Assembly: GCA_038204465.1 (NCBI GenBank)
Contig: JBBRCX010000137.1
Coordinates: 1-9,896, forward strand
DNA length: 9,896 nucleotides
Direction of reading: 5' to 3'
Source of the DNA: JBBRCX01 sp038204465
Lineage (GTDB): Bacteria; Planctomycetota; Phycisphaerae; Tepidisphaerales; Tepidisphaeraceae
Positions 1 to 4,998 of the stretch are shown one piece after another. The notes below the pieces were generated by a model. That model did not search any database and was not told the DNA's origin. It worked only from the letters and a program-made list of their open reading frames with translations. The first letter of the stretch is position 1. Every line of letters starts with the position of its first letter. The translations under genes were made by a program, and so were the position numbers.

Positions 1-364
1 AGAGGTTGTTCTGGGTGGACTGGCAGAGGAGGACGAGTCGGGCGCCGTTGGCGATCAATTCGCCGCGGACGTTGATGGTGATATGGGCGTTGGTGAAGTC
101 GCGGGGGAAGTTGGCTTCGATGAAGCGGTTGGCGCCGCCGACTTCGCGGGTGTATTCGCCCAGGGGCCCGCGGGTGATGAGGATGAAGGGCAGGTGCAGG
201 TAGCCGGCGCCGGGCGGGGCGTGGTTGTAGTCGATCCACCAGGGGCTGCGCGAGACGGCGCAGGAGTCTTTGATTTCGAGGGGCTTGGGGCCGAGCGAGT
301 TGGACGCCCACGTGATCCATCCGCCGGCGTCGTGTTCGAAGGTTTCGGTATAGGTGGCGGACAT
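1..364 (-). CDS. Unrecognised protein, N-terminal 121 residues; runs off the left edge
   Basis: Reading the minus strand from the ATG at 364-362 gives an open frame with no stop through position 1, so the 3' end lies outside the window. The product starts MSATYTETFEHDAGGWITW and continues with GPKPLEIKDSCAVSRSPWW, then alternating hydrophobic/polar strands such as GYLHLPFILITRG and NAHITINVRGELIANGARL. The many Trp, Tyr and Gly residues and strand-like pattern suggest a beta-sandwich of the carbohydrate-binding or LamG-like kind, but I cannot name a family. No signal peptide is seen. Third codon positions are strongly G/C, as in the other real genes here, which supports coding. No Shine-Dalgarno site is visible before the ATG, and a 3 x 7-bp repeat lies about 20-40 bp upstream. 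Its distance from the cluster and the intervening debris mean any link to the PhyH genes is unproven. Confidence 0.7.
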   Translation of the reverse strand, partial: MSATYTETFEHDAGGWITWASNSLGPKPLEIKDSCAVSRSPWWIDYNHAPPGAGYLHLPFILITRGPLGEYTREVGGANRFIEANFPRDFTNAHITINVRGELIANGARLVLLCQSTQNNL

Positions 365-383
365 GGGTTGGGGATTTTAGGTT

Positions 384-404
384 TTCGATTTGCGATTTGC
401 GATT
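384..404. repeat. Three tandem 7-bp units (TTCGATT, TGCGATT, TGCGATT)
   Basis: Three consecutive heptamers end in CGATT, the last two identical. On the minus strand this reads as ATCGCAA-type units just upstream of the left-edge gene start. Short repeats of this kind recur between genes in many environmental planctomycete sequences, to my recollection. No function can be assigned. Confidence 0.6.
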
Positions 405-506
405 GGGGGGATGATGCGGTGCGGTGCGGCGGCGTGAGATGCAACCATTTTCAGGGGCGATTGCGCTGGCGGGAGCCTCCCCGCTGTTTGCTCTCGAGAA
501 GTTTTG

Positions 507-659
507 GCGGCGACGCACCTCCACCAGCGAGACATTTGCCTTGGTCAAATGGATGACCCGCGACTTGCGCGTCTTGTACGCTGTCTTGTGCTGCGGAAGC
601 ACCCAGCGGCCCTCGCGCACCTGATCCCTTCCCGTCTGCGCCTCACTGGAAGCGGTAGT
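507..659 (-). pseudogene. Tyrosine recombinase (phage-type integrase) remnant
   Basis: On the minus strand, one frame reads REGRWVLPQHKTAYKTRK followed by SRVIHLTKANVSLVEVRRR. This matches the part of tyrosine recombinases between catalytic boxes I and II, where a basic beta-hairpin ('HKTA-KT-K-RVI-LT') carries the catalytic lysine and leads into the next helix. The N-terminal domain, the first catalytic Arg and the C-terminal H-x-x-R and Tyr segments are absent, so only about 35-45 recognisable residues remain. The same frame continues back through a TGA into the preceding membrane-protein fragment, which suggests a rearrangement joint. The call rests on a short motif and could be coincidental, but the stretch is very typical of integrases seen in planctomycetes. 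Confidence 0.45.
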
Positions 660-662
660 GGG

Positions 663-1001
663 TCAGTTTGAAATTACCTGCTCGACCGCGAAGCCGCGCC
701 GTTTCAGCCGGCGTGCGGCTCGCCTGTTTGCGATCAGCCACAGCGCCGCAGGTAGGCCCGCCAGAACGGCGGCAACCCAATGCGGAACCCAGAGCCCCCA
801 TCCGGAGTACTCCGGCGGGGACGACACGTGGTAGAAGCCAAATTTAAGTCGTCGGGCCAAGGTGTCCCTGGGGAATTGCGTGGCGGGCGCAGAATCCGAT
901 ACGTGCTCAATCTCCGCCGGCATGCTCGATCCCCGCCATGCTACACGCGCGCATGTGACGGCAACCGCGCCCGAGGCCGAACCAGCCTCCCACTCGACCA
1001 T
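663..1001 (-). pseudogene. Single-pass membrane protein, probably degraded at both ends
   Basis: From the internal ATG at 1001 the frame encodes about 112 residues ending at TGA 665-663. The C-terminal third is the informative part: SGWGLWVPHWVAAVLAGLP followed by AALWLIANRRAARRLKRRG. This is one hydrophobic helix with an aromatic start and a strongly basic cytoplasmic flank. It resembles a common family of small planctomycete membrane proteins that normally have an N-terminal helix and end in a Cys-rich 'C-x-x-CGYDLR' tail. Here there is no N-terminal helix, and the tail is replaced by GFAVEQVISN and a stop next to integrase-like sequence. An ATG at 1052 would add 17 residues, but that stretch is repeat-like, so I prefer the later start. 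I treat it as a broken gene; a short functional protein is possible. Confidence 0.4.
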
Positions 1002-1053
1002 ACTTTTTTGGCCGTTAACATTCTTACATTCTTTAGTCTGCTTCGTGCTCATT

Positions 1054-1150
1054 CATCCGTGTTCATCGATGCCGATTTCTTCTTCGCGTCCTTCGCGCCT
1101 TCGTGTTTAATCTCCCCCATTTTTTTCATCGGTGTCCATCGGTGCCCAAG
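1054..1150. repeat. Cluster of short dispersed intergenic repeats
   Basis: Three motifs sit together. CATCCGTGTTCATCGATG (1054-1071) and CATCGGTGTCCATCGGTG (1127-1144) are two versions of an 18-bp element made of two octamers with 10-bp period. Between them CTTCGCG at 1082 and 1091 and CTTCGTG at 1099 form a 9/8-bp period array. A third copy of the CATCGGTG pair lies at 1979-1996. Such motifs are, to my recollection, widely scattered in genomes of planctomycetes and other environmental bacteria. The surrounding stretch 1002-1241 has no gene I can support. Confidence 0.6.
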
Positions 1151-1241
1151 TCCGTCATCGGCGCTCGTACGCACCAAGCCAGCTTTCAACACCGACGCTG
1201 GACACGGAGCAGATGCATGCTGACGCCCCTGATCGCCTCAT

Positions 1242-1490
1242 CTAGTCGTTCAAGATGTCCTGCACGGACACACCAAAGACGCTCTTGATCTGAGAGACGT
1301 ACGCACGCAACACCTCTGTGCCGGCGTTTCGAGTGGAAGTGTGGCCGATTCGAAGCTAATTCCGAGTTCGCTCCCCGGCACCCTGAGCAGGCGCGATGAT
1401 GATCTTGTCCCCGCCGTCACTGGTAATGGTGTATCCGCGGCGCTCAAAGTTCCGCTTGATTTGCCCCCACTTGAGCCGCGGTTGTCCCAT
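1242..1490 (-). pseudogene. HicA-like toxin partner gene with an in-frame amber stop
   Basis: Starting at ATG 1490-1488, the frame reads MGQPRLKWGQIKRNFERRG, then YTITSDGGDKIIIAPAQG and GERTRN, then TAG (1358-1356, codon 45), then LRIGHTSTRNAGTEVLRA and YVSQIKSVFGVSVQDILND, ending at TAG 1244-1242. Start and final stop are exactly 83 codons apart in one frame, so a single nonsense change, not a frameshift, separates the halves. The pattern 'LKW--IKR-FE-RGY', a strand pair, then 'H-S-R-AG-EVLRAYV-QI' and a C-terminal helix matches HicA-type small proteins (dsRBD-like fold, mRNA interferases). Residues 24-29 read SDGGDK, where catalytic HicA proteins usually have a His after Gly, so nuclease activity is doubtful. 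Its ATG overlaps the stop of the HicB-like gene, supporting an operon. Inactivation, sequencing error and readthrough remain open. Confidence 0.6.
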
Positions 1491-1873
1491 TAGCAGCAGA
1501 CGTCGTTCGAAACGTGAGCGGTAAAAGATGATGCTGAGTCAACCGGTTCAACGTCTGCGCTCAGATATTTTGGCCACTCGCCGTGGACCATCTTGTGAGC
1601 GATCTCGTAAATCTCACCAGGAAGCGGCTTGGCCCGATCGGCAATCGCTCGGATCTCCGCAGGCGCAGCGCGCAGATAGGCCAGCGTCTTGTCCTTTCCC
1701 GCGGCTTTGCACACCTGATGCACGGCCCGGATCACATCCGCCAGCGCATCGACAATTCGATCACCCGTCCCAATCTGGTCCGTCTTCAGGCTGTGCGCAA
1801 TCCAGCAGCCGTCTTCCGTTGAACGGTACAGGACGAGTGTGTCTTCGAAGGATATTTGGTTCTTCTTCTTCAC
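1490..1873 (-). CDS. HicB-like antitoxin-family protein (127 aa)
   Basis: The GTG at 1873-1871 is chosen because an AGAGGG ribosome-binding site lies 7-8 bases upstream and a TATACT box follows at a sensible distance. Residues 20-51, with EDGCWIAHSLKTDQIGTGD leading into a DALADVIRAV helix, form the hallmark of the HicB/UPF0150 partial RNase H fold, in which the acidic strand-turn-strand is followed by an 'x-x-AL-x-L' helix. Residues 62-90 (LAYLRAAPAEIRAIAD) also fit that family. No clear C-terminal helix-turn-helix or ribbon-helix-helix is visible, so DNA binding and autoregulation are uncertain. The gene ends in TAA sharing its last A with the ATG of the HicA-like gene (TAATG), a sign of coupled translation. 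The order antitoxin-then-toxin is the reverse of classical hicAB. With the partner interrupted, this may be an orphan antitoxin. Confidence 0.7.
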   Translation of the reverse strand: MKKKNQISFEDTLVLYRSTEDGCWIAHSLKTDQIGTGDRIVDALADVIRAVHQVCKAAGKDKTLAYLRAAPAEIRAIADRAKPLPGEIYEIAHKMVHGEWPKYLSADVEPVDSASSFTAHVSNDVCC

Positions 1874-1898
1874 CGACTGACCCTCTTGGCGGCAACCG

Positions 1899-1904
1899 AG
1901 TATA
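1899..1904 (-). promoter_or_regulatory. Candidate -10 box (TATACT) for the HicB/HicA-like pair
   Basis: On the minus strand TATACT differs from TATAAT at one position and lies 25 bases before the GTG start. No convincing -35 hexamer is found 16-18 bases upstream. Transcription would begin near 1892 and give a leader of about 20 bases that includes the AGAGGG site. Confidence 0.35.
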
Positions 1905-1978
1905 CCCGATGCGACTCAACGCGCGCAGAAAGCCAACCCAATGCTCTGGTCGCTAAAGATCCGATGCATCAATCCTCC

Positions 1979-1999
1979 CATCGGTGTTCATCGGTGGCT
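1979..1999. repeat. Third copy of the CATCGGTG dispersed repeat
   Basis: CATCGGTGTTCATCGGTGGC has the same two octamers with 10-bp period and the same orientation as the copies at 1054 and 1127. It lies in the gap between the ends of the HicB-like promoter region and the AraC-type gene, about 15 bp beyond the latter's stop codon. Confidence 0.6.
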
Positions 2000-2014
2000 A
2001 ATCCCTCCTCCTCC

Positions 2015-2818
2015 CTATCCCTCCCCGACCCGCCGAACCCCCCTCACCCCCCTCGGCGAATCTCCCAACTCCCTGCGAATGATCTTGTTGAAGCGTTGCA
2101 GGTCCGGGATTCCGATCTCCGCCGCGACCGCCTTGATCGGCAGCGTCGTGCGCGTCAGCAAATGCCGCGCGTGTTCGACCCGGCGGCGCCGGATGTACGC
2201 CGCGATGCTCGCGCCGAACTGCGCGTTGAAGAGCCGGATCAGGTGATTGTGGGAGAGCCCCGCGTGCCGCGCCACCTCCGGCACGCAAATCCGCCCGCTG
2301 AGCCGCTGCTCGATATAGCGCTGCGCCTCCCGCAGCGCCGGATGCGCGCCCCCCCGCTGACCTGCCGATTCGCCAAGTTCCGCCAACTCCCACAGCACGT
2401 CCCACAGCCGCACCTCCGCCCGCAGCGGCTCGACCGCGAAATATCCCACCGCTTCAATCAGCGCCGCATACAGCCGCTCGAATACCGCGCCCGGCCGAAG
2501 CAGCGCCGGCACCGCGATGCTGCGGCCCCCGCGTCCGCCCGCGCGGAACAGCACGTACAAATGTTCCGAAGGCTCAGGTCTCCACCGATACGCCAGCGGC
2601 GTCCGCGGCGGGGCGAGCGAAATCGTCCCGGGATACACCTCATGCACCGTCTCCCCCAGCCTCAGCTCTCCGCGGTAGCGATACAGGTGCAGCGCCCAGT
2701 AATCCGCCAGGTCGAACCGCATCCACTCCGGTCCCGGCAGCGGCACCCGCCCGACCCCCAGCCGCAGCAGCCGCGGACGATTCTCAATCGCAAGCCGTCG
2801 GATTGCGCTTTCAGCCAT
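2015..2818 (-). CDS. AraC/XylS-family transcriptional regulator (267 aa)
   Basis: The ATG at 2818-2816 gives 267 residues, usual for the family. Residues 20-95 form a cupin-like sensor domain (for example GETVHEVYPGTISLAPPR, a strand-rich stretch typical of the AraC ligand-binding arm). Residues 160-255 hold two helix-turn-helix units: PEVARHAGLSHNHLIRLFN around 180-198 and PIKAVAAEIGIPDLQRFNK around 227-245, ending in the family signature with GDSP. The second unit has 'IPDLQRFNKIIRRELG' where 'F-D-x-x-Y-F-x-R-x-F-K' is usual, a normal variant. It is divergent from the first PhyH gene across 131 bp, so it is the obvious local regulator, probably responding to the cluster's substrate. The codons for its last residues and the stop lie in a very G-rich tract. 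Confidence 0.9.
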   Translation of the reverse strand: MAESAIRRLAIENRPRLLRLGVGRVPLPGPEWMRFDLADYWALHLYRYRGELRLGETVHEVYPGTISLAPPRTPLAYRWRPEPSEHLYVLFRAGGRGGRSIAVPALLRPGAVFERLYAALIEAVGYFAVEPLRAEVRLWDVLWELAELGESAGQRGGAHPALREAQRYIEQRLSGRICVPEVARHAGLSHNHLIRLFNAQFGASIAAYIRRRRVEHARHLLTRTTLPIKAVAAEIGIPDLQRFNKIIRRELGDSPRGVRGVRRVGEG

Positions 2819-2844
2819 GGTGAGAACGTACCAGCGATGGTGAG
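2817..2844. promoter_or_regulatory. Candidate AraC operator: ATGGTGAG direct repeat, 20-bp period
   Basis: ATGGTGAG occurs at 2817-2824 and again at 2837-2844. AraC-family proteins commonly bind two direct half-sites about two helical turns apart, and 20 bp fits that. The first copy overlaps the regulator's own start codon, and both lie just downstream of its predicted transcription start, which would suit autorepression. They are 43-70 bp upstream of the divergent -10 box, which would suit activation. The assignment is inference from spacing alone. Confidence 0.3.
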
Positions 2845-2852
2845 CGATGCCA

Positions 2853-2880
2853 ATTTTAGCGCCGCGTCCGCGGAGGTAAA
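2853..2880 (-). promoter_or_regulatory. Candidate promoter of the AraC-type gene
   Basis: On the minus strand TTTACC (2880-2875), a 16-bp spacer and TAAAAT (2858-2853) resemble a sigma70 promoter. Transcription would start near 2846, giving a leader of about 28 bases. Confidence 0.3.
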
Positions 2881-2886
2881 CTCACA

Positions 2887-2892
2887 TAAAAT
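2887..2892 (+). promoter_or_regulatory. Candidate -10 box (TAAAAT) for the first PhyH gene
   Basis: TAAAAT differs from consensus at one base, and the 16-18 bases upstream lead to GC-rich sequence with no -35 hexamer. A good -10 with no -35 next to an AraC-type gene suggests an activator-dependent promoter. The leader would be about 50 bases. Confidence 0.3.
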
Positions 2893-2949
2893 CGCCGCGC
2901 CGGCATGAGATCGTGCCGCCCATGCGGATTTCTTACCATCAGGAGCATC

Positions 2950-3819
2950 ATGCCCGCCACCCTTTCCGCCGCCCCCGGCCTCTCGTCCCCGCAGGTGCAG
3001 CAATTCGAAGACGAAGGCTTCCTGGTTCTCCGCGGCGCGCTCGATAAGCCATCCCTCCTGCCGCTGCAGCGCGTCTTCGAGCAGGCCGTCGACAAGCAGG
3101 CCAACGAATGGTTCGCCAAGGGCCTCCTCAAGGACAAGGCCGAGGGCCTCGGCTTCACCGAGCGCTACGGCGCGCTCCGCAGGCAACTCCCCGCGACGTT
3201 TTCCAATTCCTGGCGGCGGATCCTCGTCAGCCCCGCGCTCTATCAGATCTGGCAGCATCTCGCCCTTCTCGCCATCGGCCGCAGTTTGCTGGGCGACGAG
3301 CTCTGGGCATCCAGCACCTGGAACGGCCGGCCCCGCGCCCCCAGGCAGCCGCTCCAGACCATCGATTGGCATCAGGACGCCCACTACTGCCGCGACTACA
3401 ACCCCAGCGACGGACGCATCGTGAGCATCTGGTTCCCCTTCGTTCACGTCGACGAAACCTCCGGCTGCCTGCAGGTCGCCCCGAAATCTAACAAGCGCGG
3501 CTACCGCCCCATCGCCAAGCTCAAACGCAACAACCTCGTCGGCCTCGCCGATGAGGAACTCAACGGCTTCGAGCCCTATTCCTGCATCATGGACCCCGGC
3601 GACGTCCTGCTCTTCACCGAGCTGACCTACCACCGATCGCTCGACAACAACTCCGGCTACACGCGCTGGAGCCTCGACATCCGCTACCACGACGCCCGCA
3701 ACACCGAAATCATCCGCAAGAACCCCGGCGGCTATTATTGCTACAGTGCCGCCGACCCCTCGCGCGTAGAACCCTACGAAAAGTGGCTCGCTCAATACGA
3801 CTACGAAGGCGAGTTCTGA
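2950..3819 (+). CDS. PhyH-family 2OG/Fe(II) dioxygenase 1 (289 aa)
   Basis: The frame is open from 2905, but ATG 2950 is preceded by AGGAG four bases upstream, so it is the likely start. Members of the phytanoyl-CoA dioxygenase (PhyH) family couple oxidative decarboxylation of 2-oxoglutarate to hydroxylation or dealkylation of a substrate. The metal-binding triad is complete: His141 and Asp143 in DWHQDAHY, and His228 in LTYHRS. Arg239 (TRWSLDIRY), 11 residues after the distal His, is placed to bind 2-oxoglutarate. The N-terminal 'QQFEDEGFLVLRGAL' (residues 17-31) is the usual PhyH opening. It shares layout and motifs with dioxygenase 3 (WHQD, RWS-D-RY), more than with dioxygenase 2. It lies divergent from the AraC-type regulator. 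No signal peptide is seen, so a cytoplasmic small-molecule substrate is likely. The substrate is unknown. Confidence 0.88.
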   Translation: MPATLSAAPGLSSPQVQQFEDEGFLVLRGALDKPSLLPLQRVFEQAVDKQANEWFAKGLLKDKAEGLGFTERYGALRRQLPATFSNSWRRILVSPALYQIWQHLALLAIGRSLLGDELWASSTWNGRPRAPRQPLQTIDWHQDAHYCRDYNPSDGRIVSIWFPFVHVDETSGCLQVAPKSNKRGYRPIAKLKRNNLVGLADEELNGFEPYSCIMDPGDVLLFTELTYHRSLDNNSGYTRWSLDIRYHDARNTEIIRKNPGGYYCYSAADPSRVEPYEKWLAQYDYEGEF

Positions 3820-4069
3820 TCCCTGTTTCGTTCTCGCTGCGACGAAGAACAGACGCGACTGATCCCACTCCCGCCGCAAAACAACATCGCGCTGCCGCGA
3901 CCGCCACAAGCTGACCCCTGCCAGCATAGCGCGAAAACTAACCCCTTACCTGATCAGCATTTCGATCGCCAATTCCCGCCCCCGCCCGCCGTGATTCTCA
4001 ACGCCCCTTCCCAACTGCGGGTATCATGTTCCAGGCCACAAGACGTTGGCCAGGAGCACAAACGACATT
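3820..4069 (+). other. Gap between PhyH 1 and PhyH 2, no gene
   Basis: This 250-bp gap has no credible coding frame. Just after the stop, CTGTTTCGT (3823-3831) can pair with ACGAA...ACAG (3842-3852) as a bulged nine-pair stem, but no T-run follows, so an intrinsic terminator is not supported. A TATCAT box at 4022-4027 could be a -10 for the next gene. It has no convincing -35. The gap makes a separate promoter for the downstream genes plausible. Confidence 0.35.
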
Positions 4070-4918
4070 ATGACTTTTACGATTGACCGCACGGCGGAGT
4101 GGACGGACCACTACGTCGAGCACGGGTTCGTTCACCTGAAGGGGGTTGTTGCAACAGAGTTCACAGAACCGGCGCTGCAGGAGGCAATTCAACTCGTCGG
4201 CAACGGCCTGCCCCCTGAAAAGTGGACGACGCACAACGCCCCCAAGCGCTCCCCCGTCCCGATGGACCAGACCAGCGTCCTGCCGGCCGTCTACGACCAG
4301 CCCAACATCCGCTTCCTCATCGACACCATGTTCGGCTCACCCGAGCTTTGGACGGGCGAGCGCAACTTTCAGCTCTTCATCTCCCCCTATGACGAAGATG
4401 CACAGCCGCTGCTGCGATCGGTCGGCCATATCGACTTCGTCAACTGCCCAGTCCCCACCCTCGGCAGCGGGTTCATGTTTCAAGTCGCCCTCGCGAAGTC
4501 CGAGCCGTTCGGCGGCAACATCACCATCCACCCCGGCACCCAGAAGTCGATTCAGCGCGCCGTCGCCCAAAACCCCGACCTGCAATATCCGAAGGACCTC
4601 TCCACGTTGCTTCACGCCCCGCCATACGAGTTCGTCGCCGATCCGGGCGACGTGCTGGTCTTCCACCACCTCGTCGGCCACGGCAGCAACCCGAATCACG
4701 CCGCCAACCGATCACCGCGCATCAACCTGCACTGCCAGGCCCTTCGCAAAGCATGGCTCAAGCAGATCGACCCTGACGAACCAGGCTTGAGCCCCTGGGA
4801 GCGTAGCCTCGCCTACGCCGGCAAGTACCGCCCGCGCGATGACGAGGAACGCGTGATGACGGACTACTACCGTCGCAAGCAGCAGCAGCGGGAGACGGCC
4901 GCCGCCACAATGAGTTAG
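4070..4918 (+). CDS. PhyH-family 2OG/Fe(II) dioxygenase 2 (282 aa), divergent type
   Basis: ATG 4070 is preferred; an in-frame TTG at 4046 would add eight residues and has no ribosome-binding site, while the AGGAG before the ATG is rather far away (13 bases), so the start is not settled. The opening EWTDHYVEHGFVHLKGVV is the PhyH N-terminus. His120 and Asp122 (SVGHIDFVN) with His204 (LVGHGSNPNH) make the iron triad, and Arg217 (or Arg214) in NRSPRINLH is the likely 2-oxoglutarate arginine. The DPGDVLVFHHLVGH strand is characteristic. Unlike the other two dioxygenases it lacks WHQD and RWS-D-RY, and it has a charged C-terminal tail (YYRRKQQQRE). It therefore likely acts on a different substrate or step. 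The next gene starts 80 bp downstream on the same strand. Confidence 0.85.
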   Translation: MTFTIDRTAEWTDHYVEHGFVHLKGVVATEFTEPALQEAIQLVGNGLPPEKWTTHNAPKRSPVPMDQTSVLPAVYDQPNIRFLIDTMFGSPELWTGERNFQLFISPYDEDAQPLLRSVGHIDFVNCPVPTLGSGFMFQVALAKSEPFGGNITIHPGTQKSIQRAVAQNPDLQYPKDLSTLLHAPPYEFVADPGDVLVFHHLVGHGSNPNHAANRSPRINLHCQALRKAWLKQIDPDEPGLSPWERSLAYAGKYRPRDDEERVMTDYYRRKQQQRETAAATMS

Positions 4919-4998
4919 CTCCGCAGAACCGTCCGGTCCCAGATGATCTATTCACCGCCGCCAGCGCTTCGTCCCTTTCTATCCACGACCACGCCCAC

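Noticed and set aside
83..556. 157-codon open frame on the plus strand
   Set aside because: It is Gly/Val/Ala-rich and antisense to the left-edge gene, whose minus-strand frame has normal protein composition.
1054..1150. CRISPR array
   Set aside because: Repeat units are 7-8 bp with 8-10-bp periods and no spacers of regular 30-40-bp length; no cas genes are present.
1250..1447. 65-codon minus-strand frame overlapping the HicA-like gene
   Set aside because: It is the wrong frame; the HicA-like pattern is in the frame of ATG 1490 on both sides of the amber codon.
1856..2908. 350-codon open frame on the plus strand
   Set aside because: It is antisense to the AraC-type gene, very rich in Pro, Arg and Gln, and has no domain; the AraC frame has two clear helix-turn-helix motifs.
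3823..3852. Intrinsic terminator after dioxygenase 1
   Set aside because: The stem is bulged and no T-run follows, so it is noted only as a weak hairpin in the gap.
2662..3927. 421-codon open frame on the minus strand
   Set aside because: It is antisense to dioxygenase 1, which has a full catalytic triad; the composition is Ala/Val/Gly-rich with no motif.
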